From Melastoma dodecandrum (Eukaryota > Streptophyta > Magnoliopsida > Myrtales > Melastomataceae), in NCBI GenBank assembly GCA_029817715.1, contig JARUPY010000048.1, forward strand, positions 208,887 to 272,886: a stretch of 64,000 nucleotides of DNA. The letters are read 5' to 3'. Shown one piece after another: positions 43,601 to 55,959 of this stretch. The position numbers were made by a program, and so were the translations under genes. The notes beneath the pieces were generated by a model. The model saw nothing but the letters and a program-made list of their open reading frames with translations, did no database searches and was not told the origin of the DNA. How positions within the stretch are numbered: position 1 is the first letter of the stretch; each line of letters begins with the position of its first letter.

Positions 43601-43672
43601 AAAAATATCTGCCTAGCAAAGTTTCACGAATCCAAATTTTCTCTCTCTAAAATCCTCTCTACCAATAATACA

Positions 43673-44985
43673 ATGGCTACAGGCACTCCAAAAGCACTCC
43701 TTACGGAACCACCCAAAACCACCAGCTTACCTCCACCAAACTCAAGCCAAATCACCGCCCAAACCAGCAGTATACCCCAATCAACTTTGAAACCCACCTA
43801 AACCCACCTATCTGTGAGATTTCGTACAAGGAAGCCCTTCTAAATCGAAGGAAGCAAGACGATCCAGTGATAGGAAAGATGGAAATCAAGAAGCAAAACA
43901 ACTCCTTCGCAGGATGAAGACCCACACACAATCACTTCACCGAGGAAGAGCTGGCCCATCAGTATGAGAAATGGAGGAATACAGTGATAAGTAAGCCACT
44001 TGGAGCAATCATCGAGCTAGTCAATTCTACAAAAGCTAAGGAAAATTTGGAAGAAATGCCTTGCATTTACCTCACACCCACTAAGCTTAGGTTTTCTATT
44101 GGTGGGATTCTTCGATGCTAAAGATAGAGATTACATTCTACATGCGGGTCCATGGTTTTACAACGGCATACTCATCACAGTAAGGAAATGGAAGCCCATG
44201 TTCAACCCCAATAATGCTAAGCTAGGATACAACATGGCCTGGATCAGACTCCCTAATCTACCTTTGGAGTTTTATAGCAAGAGCAGTCTCTGGAAAATAG
44301 GAGAAGCCATAAGAAATCCAGCCAAGATTGATGACAAAACTTACAATCTAGAAAAACTCAATCTAGCTCAACTATGATTCAGATCAATCTGGATAATCCT
44401 CTACCAAAGACCCTGAAGCTAAAGCTCATATCGGGCATTGCGATCGACCAACAAGTTCAATACGAAGGACTAGAGCACATCTCCCCAGAATGCAAGATAT
44501 ACACCATTGGCCCACACAATTGTTCAGCTCCAATGAAGAAAGGCGCTGCCGATCAGAGCCCCAAACCGGCGGAGCTCAACTCCGGCAAGTGGCTCACAGT
44601 GAATTCAAAGAAGGAAAGGGTTTTCAAAAGTTCAAAAAAATCGCAGCTCCCAAAAAATAAAACTATGGTAAGCTTGGAAACTACAATTGAGAAAAGAGAG
44701 GAACAGGGGCCAGGGCAACACGCATCCCCACTTAAGATTAAGTATCAAAAGGATCAACAACAGAGGGTACGCTTGGAAAGAGAATATACCAAAATATTAA
44801 ACCAAAAAGATCGGCAAGCAACAGCGCCAGGACAGAACCTCCCAAGCACTGAAATAGACCGCAGGAAAAGTCATCATTGCAGTCAAACCCCAGGGTTGAA
44901 CAGACAAGAAAACAAGGAAATAAACCAAATCAAAAGGGAAGAACTTCATAACTTCAAGAAACACAAACAGGGAAAGGAAGAGTAA
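43673..44985 (+). pseudogene. LINE ORF1 (DUF4283-type)
   Basis: Starts around MATGTPKALLTEPPK (43,673). After frameshifts, the open part 44,099-44,377 reads GFFDAKDRDYILHAGPWFYN, LITVRKWKPMFNPNNAKLGY, AWIRLPNLPLEFYSKSSLWK, typical of the DUF4283 domain of plant L1 ORF1 (RNA binding). The next frame (44,374-44,985) continues with YEGLEHISPECKIY, where a zinc knuckle is normally found, and a long basic, glutamine-rich tail. Confidence 0.85.
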
Positions 44986-45829
44986 GCTCTTAAATAGTTA
45001 AACCCCACAACGGACAAAAAGAGTGAAAACCCCGGAATATCCCCCCCTCCCCCCGTTAAAAATAAAATGAACCACTACATCAGCCCCAACACAACCCAGA
45101 GGAGATCAACTCAGAGAGAGTCCAAACTCCAGCCCACAACATGCAAGCACCAACACAATGATTCTTCAACCACCGACAGAGCTACCACTCCAGAAGAACG
45201 TGGATACAGAGGCAGAAGGAGAAGATCAGAAGCACCATCAACATGTTGGAGGCCATGCTGAACGTGGGCACAACCATAATAGACCTGCAAATCAACTCTA
45301 TCTTAGCCATAGTCCGAGCGAACATAAGGAGCTAGATCCAGGAAGAGATAAAGGAATGGGACCACCTGATGAAGATAGAGGATCACTGTTGGCTGCCACT
45401 TTCCCCTGCGGAACAGCTCCGACGCATCTCCTCCAATATGCATAAGAAGGATTTTAGACCAACCCCAACTGGGACTGCAAGGAGAATATTCTACCTCAGG
45501 CCACTTAGATTACATTATAAAAGAAGAAGTAACAAAAACCCACCTATGCATCACCCCCTGATAGCCGGCGCTCTAGAGACCTCGCTGGTTGTGAAGATGA
45601 GTCCACCACTGGTGAACTGCTGCATCAGGATCTTCAGCCAGCCACAGTCAATAAGAGGCCATCCAGAGACTCTAGAAATCACTCTATTGGCTTGGGAACT
45701 GAAGAGCAACTCTCACCCCAGCAGATTACGACTGAGACGGAATTACTGAAACATGAATATACTAATTTGAAACAGCGGGGGTACGGGGAACCCAAGTTTT
45801 TTAAGGAAGTTCTGGGATCTTTACCACCA

Positions 45830-46700
45830 ACACAAACCAAGCATGGCAATTATACTAGAAACAAGATCCTCTGGAGAGGGAGCGACTAACATAATCAGAA
45901 GACTTCCATACGACGGGTCCATCTGCTTTAACGCACATGGATTCAGGGGAGGAATCTAGGTGCTCTGGAACACCAACCTGATGGTTTTAAGGAAATTGGA
46001 AAACACCTGACAGGAGATTCATGCCGACGTTAGACTCCCAGCATCTACTTCTTGGCTTTTTTCAGCTATCTATGCTAGCCCCAGGAGTGGAGAAAGAAAA
46101 ATTCTATGGCACAACTATAGGATAATAGCTGATAGTATAAGACATCCATGGCTAATGGTAAGTGACTTCAATACCATTGTGAGTGAGTCATAAAAAATAG
46201 GAGGTAGAAAGGTAACAGCAGCTCAAACCAGAAACCTAACAGATTGTCTAGACTACTGCTCGTTGACTGACCTAGGTTTCACTAGCCCTAGCACAACATG
46301 GTACAACCTTAGATCACAGGGAAGAATTTCACAGAGGCTAGACAGAGCAGTAGCAAATTCGGATTGGATAAATTTGCATCATGAATCACACTTAAAACAT
46401 ACCTAGATGCCACTTAGACCACACACCTATTTTACAACAACTAAAACAACCAGCCAGAAACTATCTCCAAAGATCCTTTAGATTCCAAACGAGATGGTTA
46501 AAACATAAGGACCTACCAGACATAGTGAAAGAAGCATGGACCGATGGGGAAGATAAATATGAAGCAGCCACCAAATTACTTAAGGAAAAGGTTGAAATTT
46601 GGAATAGCAAAACCTTCGGCAACATATCAAAGAAGAAAAGGTGAATACAAGCCCGATTACAAGGAATACAACACTTTCTAGAAAGCAAACATTTAGCCTA
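45830..46700 (+). pseudogene. LINE ORF2 endonuclease
   Basis: Apurinic-type endonuclease reading through stops: MAIILETRSSGEGATNIIRR (near 45,842), FNAHGFRGGI, LWHNYRIIADSIRHPWLMVS (near 46,110), SDFNTIVSES, TWYNLRSQGRISQRLDRAVA (near 46,300-46,350). It would nick target DNA to prime reverse transcription. Several stops; the final SDH-type motif is unclear. Confidence 0.82.
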
Positions 46701-46926
46701 CCTCATAAGCCTAGAGAAAAGCCTGATCCATAAATATAGCGCAATCCTAGAAGAAGAAGAACAACTATGGTTCATGAAGTCTAGAACAAACTAGATACTA
46801 GAGGGAGAGAAGCACGAGATTTTTTCATGCATCCACAATTGCAAGGCGAAGAGCAAATCAAATTCTGGGACTCAAAATTGACAACACATGGGTCGAGGAC
46901 CAGACAGTGTTTAGTGGACAAATTAG

Positions 46927-48510
46927 ATGAACTTTCCAAAAAAGATATTCATCCACACTAGCAAACAACTCCTCTCAGACCGCCCCATTAGAACCCCTAC
47001 ACATGGCATCCCAGCAGTTAATCCCTTGACCCATGAAAAATTAGATAGCATATGCGATGAAATGGAAATAAAAAAGGCCTTGTTCTCTCTAAACCAGACC
47101 AAAGCACCAGGTCCTGATGGGTTACACCCAATATTTTTCCAACAATTCTGGGAAACGGTTAAATCATCTATCATAAAGCAGATGAGCATATCTTCAGTAG
47201 GGAGATCTAGACAACACGTCCATAGTACTCATCCCCAAAACAGAGAGCCAAGAGTGTGGATCAATAAGATCAATATCATTATGCAACACAACATACAAAG
47301 TTGTCTCCAAAATATTAGTAAACATAATCAGACCTTTAATGCAAGACCTGATATCACCCTACCAGAGCAGTTTCTTACCTGGAAGAAGATCAACATACAA
47401 CTTCATAATTGCTCAGGAACTACTACACTCCTTCAATACCATGAAAGGAAACAAAGGAACCCTAGCCATCAAAGTGGACATGCAGAAAGCTTTTGACCTA
47501 CTAGAATGGAACTACATAGAGAAAGTTCTGAACTACTCAACCCCAACCTACAATATTCTATTCAATGGAGGACACCTCGACCCTTTCAACCCATCAAGAG
47601 GGATAAGACAAGGAGATCCGCTATCACCATACATCTTTATCCTATGCCTCGAATACCTAGGTTATCTAATTGAAAAGGAGTGTGACAACGGAAAATGGAC
47701 AAAAGTAACAGCAAGCAGATGAGGCCCCTCCTTCTCCCACTTATTCTTCGTTGATGACCTTCTCATATTTGGGGAAGCGACCATGAAAAATGCAAGGGCT
47801 ATCAAAAGGGCAGTACAGGAATTTTGTGACCTATCAGGACAGCACGTGAACAACAACAAGAGCCACATCCTATTCTCACCAAATGTTAGTAGTCGCTTGG
47901 CTAGGAAGATAACAAGTATAATAGGCTTCAAGATCACAGAAAGCATAGGAAAATACCTAAGATTCCTCTTAGAACAGGTAAGGACAATGACAATGCTTTC
48001 AACTCAGTCATAAAAAGAGTTAGGACAAAACTAGCAGGATGGCAAATGAAATTCCTATATAAAGCAGCCAGAGTAGTAGTGATTAAGTCAGTTGCTGAGG
48101 GAATTCCAGCATACCTAATGTCATGCCTCAAATGGCCAAGGAAAACGCATGAGGAACTGGACATAATTAACATAAATTTTCTTTGGGGATCGACAGAAGA
48201 AGGCAAAAAAATTCACCTGCTAAACTGGCACCAAGTGAGAAAGAGAAAAGAGGAAAGGGGACTAGGACTATTTAGAGCAAAGGATAGAAATACCGCACTC
48301 ATAAGTGGACTAGCCTGGAGACGGCGATCGGAACAAAAAACTCAATGGGGACAGGTCATCATCCCTAAATACGGCAAGCAACTTCAGAAAAGAAAGAAGG
48401 GCTCTTGTATCCTGAAAGCACTAAAGCTGGGTGAAGAACTACTTAACCAAAGAACAAAGATGAATGTCCACAGCGGTGCTCAGACTAGATTCTGGTATGA
48501 CGACTAGTTA
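46927..48510 (+). pseudogene. LINE ORF2 reverse transcriptase
   Basis: RT motifs in successive frames: KKALFSLNQTKAPGPDGLHP (47,072-47,130), SPYQSSFLPGRRSTYNFIIA (47,350-47,410), IKVDMQKAFDLLEWNYIEKV, GIRQGDPLSPYIFILCLEYL (47,600-47,660), and catalytic FVDDLLIFGEA near 47,748-47,780 (usually FADD). The thumb continues at 47,783-48,507 (QEFCDLSGQHVNNNKS; LMSCLKWPRKTHEELDIINI). A stop after TASR and shifts near 47,200 and 48,000. Confidence 0.9.
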
Positions 48511-48604
48511 GGGTGCAGTAGTCTAGGAAATAAAATCATTAGACCCCTTCATAAGACAGAAATCGACAGGTCAGTAGCTGACGACCACAATAAACAGGGA
48601 TGGA

Positions 48605-49000
48605 TTGAAAAGAGGATCGGCAAACTACCTCCCTACAGGAATCTGGGACCATATAACATCTTTAGCTCTAAGGGATAGTAACACCTTAGCTAGGGACCAA
48701 CTTAGCTGGAAGCCATCGAGTGATGGGAAATTCACTAATGCATCGGTATATGCCCTTGCACACAAAAAGGAAGGACCATACGGTGATGCTAAAACAAAAT
48801 GGATCTGGAAATTACCAATCCTTCCAAAGTAGAAAATTTTCTTCCAGCTCACATGGTTCAAAAGACTCCCTACAAGAGATCTGCTCCACACTAGAAATAT
48901 AACAGAAGAAAAAATATGTCCAATCTGTGAATGGAAAACTGAGACCAAGCTACATATACTAAGAGACTGCCCTATCTCTCAAACCACTTAGGGCCTATTC
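48605..49000 (+). pseudogene. LINE ORF2 zinc-binding (zf-RVT) region
   Basis: DQLSWKPSSDGKFTNASVYA, AKTKWIWKLPILPK, then a stop, and TWFKRLPTRDLLHTRNI, CPICEWKTETKLHILRDCPI with the Cys/His pattern CPxC...H...C near 48,915-48,972. Confidence 0.88.
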
Positions 49001-49289
49001 CAGCACCAGAAACAGCTTCAAGAGACCAGCACAAGAACTTCAACACAACAATGGCTATAGAGGAATCTCAACACATCAAAATCCAGATCAATATCATACA
49101 GAGGAATACAGTGCCCAATCCTATTCACCTCAGTGACATGGCACCTCTAGAAGCAGAGGAACAAGAATGTTTTTAGAGACGAGGCAAGCTATAGAGACCC
49201 CTATGCACAGATAATGGAAAATGCAGCAGAATACAAGCTTTACTGGAAGGAAAAACAAGACACAAACCCAACGCACAGAAATCACCCAA

Positions 49290-49835
49290 GCAACAATGAA
49301 CATCAACCTCGTGGACAACATGGAAACTCACAATAGACAGGCATCGACACAAATCAGATGGGAACCTAGCCCAGATATTCCCTTCATCCTGAACACAGAT
49401 GCATCTACAAAGCAAGGAGATCTAAACATGGGTCTAGGAGAAGTGGTTAGAGACCAAAGTGGAACCTGGATTGGAGGGTTCTCTACCAAAAAAGGAAACA
49501 CAAACTGCCTAATAGTCGAAGCCCAGGTTCTCCTTGAGGGAATTCAACTAGTTCAAGACTTAGGAATTAAACACTTGGCGATAGAAACAGATGCATCCAC
49601 CCTAGTAAACTATCTAAATGGTTTCCAGCAGCCAGCCACTTTCTTAAGCCCTCTAATGGATGAATGCAGGTCGCTATTGTCTAACTTTGAGGAGACTACA
49701 ATATCGCACGTCGCGAGGTAGCAAAACAGGGTTACAGACAGGCTAGCTAAGGATGCACTGCAGCGGAAGACTCCTAGCACTTTTGCTGATCCACCGGATT
49801 TCATTTTGGATTTGTTGCACGCAGACATTCCGTGA
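49290..49835 (+). pseudogene. LINE ORF2 C-terminal RNase H
   Basis: RVT_3-type RNase H: FILNTDASTKQGDLNMGLGE (first Asp), VVRDQSGTWIGGFSTKKGNT, EAQVLLEGIQLVQDLGIKHL (Glu), ETDASTLVNYLNGFQ (second Asp). After a TAG at 49,720, VTDRLAKDALQRKTP carries the last Asp. It closes near 49,834, 60 bp before the A-rich tail. Confidence 0.92.
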
Positions 49836-50870
49836 AACACTGGATATGTAACCTAGAACCCCGGACAACTAATTAATGATATATATCCTTCACTACAAAA
49901 AAAACAAAATTTGGGAATTCTCAAAATGTTTGCTGATCAAACTTGCAACCATAGGCGGACCAGTGAAATAGAAAGACTATGTTTGGTACATACTGGAAGG
50001 ATAGCCAGCTGAATATGGTGCAGTTTTAACAGCTATACTAAGCAGACTAGACCAACCAACAGTGGTGGAAGTCCAAAATCTACTGCTCAGTTTTTATCTG
50101 CGACTTAGAAAGAGACCCACCACGGAGCGTATCTTACCCCAGGTACAACACACATCTTTTATACTCAACATTCATACATATTATGCTTCTCATTACTCAA
50201 GTAAGGCTACATACCAAAGATATTACTCACCCAAACCTATTAGATCTCCTTCAAATCGACGAGGCCTTCTTGGTTCCTCTCCCTTTCCAAACAACCAATG
50301 GTCCAACAAAACTTTTAAGCCGAAGCCTAAATGCCAAATTTGTTTTAACTTGGCCACACATCCGCCAATTATTTTCATTGTCTTAACTCATCTTATCAAC
50401 CTCGTTTTGTCCAAAGTCAAGCTCACTACATCAATTCCTACCCAGAACTCGTAAACCCATATCATGAGACACATTCACCAAACCTCCATCAGCACCAAGG
50501 ACATAATCAAGCTCAACAATGGCTAGTTGACTCGGGAGCAATTCATCACGTCACCCTAGATGTTGCAGATCTTCAAGAAGTTCTTCCATGTTTAGGTACA
50601 CAAGCCATTATGTTAGGAAATAAAAATACAACACAAATTTTACATATAGCCAACAAAACTGTTTAACTATCATCTTATCTAACTCTTCTTAATCTCCTAA
50701 ACACTTTTCATACTCAACTTTTCCAACGTTTAATTAGTGTTTCTAAACTGTGTCAAGATAATCATGTCTTTGTCGAGTTTCATGCTAATCATTTCTCTAT
50801 AAAGGACACGTCACCTAGAAAACTCTACTAAGCAGCCCAACTCTCCGAGGACTTTACAAGCTTCAAGTTT

Positions 50871-50922
50871 CCCTCCCCTCCCCTCCCCCCCCCCCCCCCC
50901 CCCCTCCCCCCCCCCCCCCGCC
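50871..50922 (+). repeat. Poly-C tract
   Basis: Two pure C runs, 20 bases (50,885-50,904) and 14 bases (50,906-50,919), after a few cccctc units, inside the Copia-A pol. Unusual length and prone to assembly and polymerase slippage errors. Confidence 0.95.
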
Positions 50923-52127
50923 GTAGTCAATCCTCTATGTCGTCATATCCCCAGAAGTCTTAATCATCATCCAATCCTAGGGTTATGCTTATCTCATCAT
51001 CTTCATCAGATATCAAACAATGGCACTCTAGGCTAGGTCATTCGAGTGTAGAAGTTCTCAACAAAGTTCTATCGTTATGTAATCAACTATTTCAGTTAAA
51101 TAAGTTTTCATTTTGTTCCTCATGTAATTAGTAAGCATCATCGTTTACCTTTTCAACTAGCATTATCTAGATCTTCCTTCCCTTTCCAGCTTGTTCGCAC
51201 CGATCTTTGGGGACCTGCGTCAATCAAATCCATTATGGGGGCAAATTATTTTATGCTTATCGTAGATTATTATACTAGATTTACTTGGATCTACTTCCTA
51301 TCTTCCATATTCCAAGCACTCATAGCCTTTACACAATTTCAAAAATTCATACACACCCAGTAAAATTCAGTCATCAAAATTGTTCGGTCAGATTGGGGTG
51401 GTGAATTCCGATCTCTACATACTCATTTCTTATAACAAGGTATAACCCATCAGTTGTCTTGCCCCTACAATCCTCAACAAAATGGAAGAGTTGAGCGAAA
51501 GTACAAACATATAGTAGAAATTGACCTCACTCTCTTAAATCACGGTTTAATACCCAAATCGTTTTGGCCATTTGCATTTCATCACTCTGTGAATCTGATC
51601 AATATTCTTCCAACCAAACATCTTAAGAATAAATCCCCGTCAAAATAAGAGATATACCCATCTATACTAACCTCAAGACATTAGGTTGCACCTGTTATCC
51701 TTGCCTCATACCATATAATCATCACAATCTGCAAAACAAATCGATTACCCGCATTTATCTAAGACATAATGCATCTCATAAGGGTTATATTTGTTTGAAC
51801 TTAACTCAAGAAAAATTTATGTCTCTAGGGATGTCTTATTTGATGAGAGTACAATTCCATATAAAAATATACCCACCTGTACTTTCCTTGATCAACAATT
51901 CTCTCATACTAAGCCCATTCTATCGATTCCAGTACTTAGTGCCCCCTTAATATTCAGCAATCCAGCCCTACTGTCACCAAGGGAACCTTACCCAATAGCC
52001 CTTGTTTGTCTAAACTCAACCATATAATAGGTAATAATGAGCAAAACACACCAACAACCACATCAACCCCACCTACATCAACATCTATCCAATTATGTCC
52101 CCATATAACACCATCCTTTTTAGACTT

Positions 52128-52132
52128 TATAC
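52128..52132. repeat. Copia-B target-site duplication, left
   Basis: tatac, matched by 61,365-61,369 directly after the right LTR. Confidence 0.85.
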
Positions 52133-53074
52133 TGTTGGGACGGCATTAATGATGAACCGGACCCTCTATACTACAGAAGGTCGAACATTATATTCTACAG
52201 AAGCTTCTCATAATGAGGATCTTTTTGTAAGAATCATTGTTGTAATTAAATAATTAGTTATCAATTATTTAATTACGAAATATATATTATCTGATTAAGA
52301 TATTCGTCTAATCAGATTACCATGATTTGATTTTCAAATAATCATATTGGAGATAATATTTCTTGTAGAAGGAAATGTATCTTCTATATATGGAAAGGTT
52401 CTATTATTTGGTCTACAGGCTTCTGTAAGCTAACTTGATCAACATACCAACATTATTTGATTGCAAAACATCCATCCCATTCTGTCCAGAGAGAGCGTGA
52501 GCTGTAGGATTTTTTTAGTTCTTTAATTATTTTTGTTCGTTTGAGTTAGTCACACAAGGAGCACTAGCGACGGACGGCTGCATCGTTGGTGAAGCCTTCT
52601 GGGAAAGTGACTCGGGGGCTCGAGGGACTCGGTTGGAAGCTGCAGGAGACGTTGTTGGAAGCGTGTCGATGTGGGCAACGTGCAGTGGGCCGGAGAGAAA
52701 GGCTGAACCTCGGGAGCACAGAAGGTGAGGGGCTGACCAGCTTCTGTTGTGTAGAGCTCTGTGTGCAGGAACCGAGGACGGAGGCTGTCGTCTGCTTGCG
52801 TGGGGTTTGCCACGTGCTTGCGCAGGGTCTGCTGCGTACTTGCGTAGGGTATGCTACGTGCTTGTGTGGGGTACGCCACATAGTCGCTATCTCGAGGAGA
52901 TCGTGCAGGTCGTGTGGAGCCGCCGGAGAGAAAATCCATCCTTGGACAGAGGTCGCTGTCTGCCTACGTAGGGTTCGCTACGTGCTCGCGTGGGGTACGC
53001 CACGAAGTCGTTGTCCTTGAGGGGATTGCGCATTGGTTACCTTGTTAGTCACGTTAACGCGTGCAATCTACTGT

Positions 53075-53620
53075 TGTGCAGAATCTTCGGATCTGTATAA
53101 CTTCCTGTAGAGCAGAACCTTCGAGTCTGAATCTACTTCAGTGCAGAACCTTACGGTCTGTACACATCTCAAGTCACTTCTAATAAGAACCATTTTGGTT
53201 TGTTAAAGATTGACACATTCTTGGTACAGAACCTTACGGTCTGTGTTATACCTGCTGTGATATAGAATCCTTGGATCTATTCTATAGAAGGTTGACGCTT
53301 ACAGTACAGAATCTCTTGATCTATGCTATAGAAGGTTAACACGTCTGACACAGAACCTTCTGGTCAGTATTGTGCCTTACCTTCTTCGACACAGAACCTT
53401 CGGTCTGTGTTGTGCCTAAGTCTATTCGACACAGAATCCTCTGGTCTGTGTTGTGCCAAACTTTCTACGATACAGAACCTTCTGGTCTGTATTGAGCCTA
53501 AGTTACTACAGTACAGAACCTTCGGGTTTGCGCTACGTAACATTCTATTGTACAGAACCTTCTGGTCTGTGCTTTATTACTCAGTCTTCTGTTGCATAGA
53601 ACCTATTGGTCTATACTACA
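53075..53620 (+). repeat. Array of cagaaccttcnggtctgt units with GAAnnTTC dyads
   Basis: About a dozen degenerate units, mostly 40-50 bp apart, each a short imperfect inverted repeat (acag...ctgt). Seven carry an exact GAAnnTTC: 53,081, 53,115, 53,353, 53,394, 53,475, 53,516 and 53,555 (start positions). GAAnnTTC is the core of plant heat-shock elements. The array lies 165-650 bp upstream of the LTR TATA. Confidence 0.8.
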
Positions 53621-53726
53621 GAAAGTTGTTTTCGTTACAAGTATTGTATTCGTTACTACATTGAGTTTGAGTGATAACCATCCAGTATTTTGGGTGAAGA
53701 GTGGAGTAGGCAATTTGCCGAACCAC

Positions 53727-53735
53727 TATAAAAAG
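53727..53735 (+). promoter_or_regulatory. Copia-B LTR TATA box
   Basis: tataaaaag in the context aaccactataaaaagcg. It is conserved in the 3' LTR (about 61,171) and in the LTR relic at 23,117, which supports a real promoter element. Transcription would start about 30 bp downstream. Confidence 0.75.
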
Positions 53736-53906
53736 CGTTGTGTCCAATCAAACATTTTGCGGACACAATCAAACGTTCTGTTGTACAGAAACCTATCTAA
53801 GGTTCTGTGTTACAGAAACTTCCTTCCGCTGCGGGGTAAAACGAAAAAGCGTTAAAATCCGAATTTGGAGATTAACACTAATTCACCCCCCTCTTAGTGT
53901 AACAAT

Positions 53907-53918
53907 TGGTATCAAAGC
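53907..53918 (+). promoter_or_regulatory. Copia-B primer-binding site
   Basis: tggtatcaaagc, one change from the tRNA-iMet consensus tggtatcagagc, two bases after the LTR end. Confidence 0.88.
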
Positions 53919-53919
53919 G

Positions 53920-54647
53920 GGTGTCAACAGAGGCTTAACAGCTTGTTGTAGATCCTTGAAAAGCTCTTACCAGCTACACACTCTTCTCCACAGAAGCTCT
54001 TAGCTCTGTGACTGTTGCTATTTTATAGAAGCCTACGCTCTATCAGAATCAACCCGCTAGTCCACATAAGCTTTAAGCTCTCTGTGAAAATCTACCTGAT
54101 TCTGTTCTGTAGAAGCTAGTGTTTTATCAGAATTTAACCCTTATTCCACCGAAGAATCTTGATATGTGAGAAACTATTTGTATCTTTTCTGTAGAAGCTT
54201 ACGCTCTATCAGAGGCTACTTTCTATTCAACAGAAGCTTGCGCTCTGTTTGAAAACAACATCTGGAATTAGTGTTCTACTCAACAGAGACTGAACTAAAC
54301 TTTTCCATCCTCCAGAAGCTTCAAGCTCTGTGAGTATTAAATTGTAATATTCTGTAGAACTCTGCATTCTATCAGAATCTATTCAACACAAGCGTACGCT
54401 CTGTGAATATCACATTTGGCATTTTTTTCTGTTCTGCAGAAGCTTGCTGCTCTGCGAGAATTCAACAACTGCCACCTGAAAGCAAATTCTCAGTTCTGTC
54501 GTATTGACACTCGTGCTCTGTTTAACAGAGGCCTGATTGTTGACTTGACGACTGATTTCTACCCAACAGAAGCTTGCTTCTTTGTTGAGGTTCTATTCGT
54601 CAACGTTCTGTTCTACAGAAGTGTGATACTCTATACGAATCGAACAC
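53920..54647 (+). repeat. Copia-B leader with acagaagctt...gctctgtg repeats
   Basis: Between primer site and gag there are at least ten copies of a (c)acagaagctt-n-gctctgtga-type unit (for example near 53,993, 54,079, 54,200, 54,231, 54,313, 54,437). Each half is complementary to the other, giving small hairpins. No ORF is claimed. Confidence 0.75.
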
Positions 54648-55900
54648 ATGGCTGAAAACTATAATGTGCCTAAACCACATGTTGGGAACCCTCCCATTTT
54701 CGATGGTTAGAATTTTGCCTATTGGAAAATTCGAATGAGTGCATTCGTTGATGCTATTGACGAAGACTTATGGTCCTATATAGAAGATGGTCCACCTTCT
54801 ATACTAGAGAACCAACGATTTGATCGAGAAGGTCATCCTACACGGGAATACCTTAAGATCAGACGACTCACTAAAAAGGCAAAGTATTTGATGTTCAATG
54901 CTATGTCAGAAGGTGAATTCATCAAAGTTTCAACTTGCACTTCAGGCAAGGAAATCTGGAATAAACTTGTCACCATGTACATTGGGCCAGACCAGATAAG
55001 AGAAACTAAGGTGAATTTTTTAATTCACTAATACGAAAACTTCACTATGAAGGCTGATGAATCTGTAGAACAGATGTTCCAGAGACTCAACCTTCTAGTT
55101 GATGCCTTAACTCATTTGGGCAAAACCTATCAAAATTCTGAACTAGTTCGAAAGGTTCTGCGTACTCTACCCAAATCATGGGAAGCCAAGAAAACGGCTA
55201 TAGAGGAAGCTAAAGACATCTCTACTCTTTGACTAGATCAGTTGATGAGCTCCTTAATCTCGTATGAGATGGAAAGATCCACTCAACCTGATATAAAGAG
55301 AGCACCTGTAGCTTTCAAAGCATCAGAAGAACCAACAGAAGGTTCAGATGATGAAGCAGAAGCTGATTCGGATGATGAACTCACACTGATAGCTAAACGC
55401 CTTTTGCGGTTCGCCTCCAAAAAGCGCTTCAATAAGATAAGCCAAAATCACATGGACCCAAAGTCGGTCACATGCTTTGAATGCAAAAAGAAAGGACACT
55501 TCAAAACAGAATGTCCTTTACTTAAAGAAAAGGAGAAACCTTCTCCAAAATACAAGTTCAAGAAAGCAATGGCTACTTGGGCAGAACTTGATGATTCTGA
55601 TGATGAGGAAGCACAAATGTGCCTCACAACTCACACAGAAACTCAAAATGAACTTCATACCTGCTTTCAAACAGAAACTGTTGAAAGTGAATGGTATCTG
55701 GATAGTGGATGCTCCAGGCACATGATTGGAGACCCATCCAAATTTTCTCAACTGACTTTAAAATGTGGAGGGTCGGGTAAATTCGGTGACAATAGCAAAG
55801 GCTCTGTTATCGGCAAAGGTACCATTGGAAGTTCTGATTCCATGGTCATCGATGAGGTTCTGTTGGTTATAGAACTCAAACATAAACTTGCTGTGCATTA
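54648..55900 (+). pseudogene. Copia-B gag and protease
   Basis: ATG at 54,648 (MAENYNVPKPHVGNPPIFDG) followed by a TAG, then open MSAFVDAIDEDLWSYIEDGP (54,735 on), KLVTMYIGPDQIRETKVNFL, a stop, and SVEQMFQRLNLLVDALTHLG (55,060). CCHC knuckle CFECKKKGHFKTEC near 55,475-55,515. Acidic linker. Protease site WYLDSGCSRHMIGD near 55,695-55,735. Only a few stops, so this is much younger than Copia-A. Stop at 55,899. Confidence 0.92.
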
Positions 55901-55959
55901 GCCAGCTTTGTGACAAAGGTTACAAAATAACTTTTGATCAAGACAAATGTTCCGGAATC

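Larger units (their letters stand above)
43600..49910 (+). mobile_element. L1-type LINE with RNase H
   Basis: Non-LTR retrotransposon inserted in Copia-A gag. Order on plus: ORF1 with a DUF4283-type domain, ORF2 with endonuclease, RT, zinc-binding domain and RNase H, then an A-rich tail (aaaaaaaacaaaa, 49,898-49,910). The RNase H marks a plant L1 lineage. Stops and shifts occur in every ORF. Precise ends and target duplication could not be fixed; the 5' limit is where gag similarity fades. Confidence 0.85.
49912..52132 (+). pseudogene. Copia-A gag (second half), protease and integrase
   Basis: Gag resumes with KLATIGGPV and ILEGQPAEYGAVLTA (49,940-50,040), then a CCHC-like CQICF (about 50,330). 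Protease: QQWLVDSGAIHHVT near 50,517-50,560. GAG-pre-integrase: QWHSRLGHSS near 51,020. Integrase: LVRTDLWGPASIKS (51,190), VDYYTRFTWIYF, VRSDWGGEFRSL (51,385-51,420), YNPQQNGRVERKYKHIVEID (51,460-51,520), and a tail that ends at the Copia-B insertion. Many stops. A C-tract interrupts it at 50.88 kb. Confidence 0.88.
52133..53904 (+). repeat. Copia-B 5' LTR
   Basis: 1,772 bp, tgttgggacgg to agtgtaaca. It contains an AT-rich 5' part, a block of acagaacctt(c)..ggtctgt units (53,080-53,620) and a TATA at 53,727-53,735. Paired with 59,082-61,364. Confidence 0.92.

Noticed and set aside
52550..53020. Open frames of 100-144 codons in the Copia-B LTR
   Set aside because: They are within the LTR, repeat in shortened form in the second LTR, and encode nothing recognisable.
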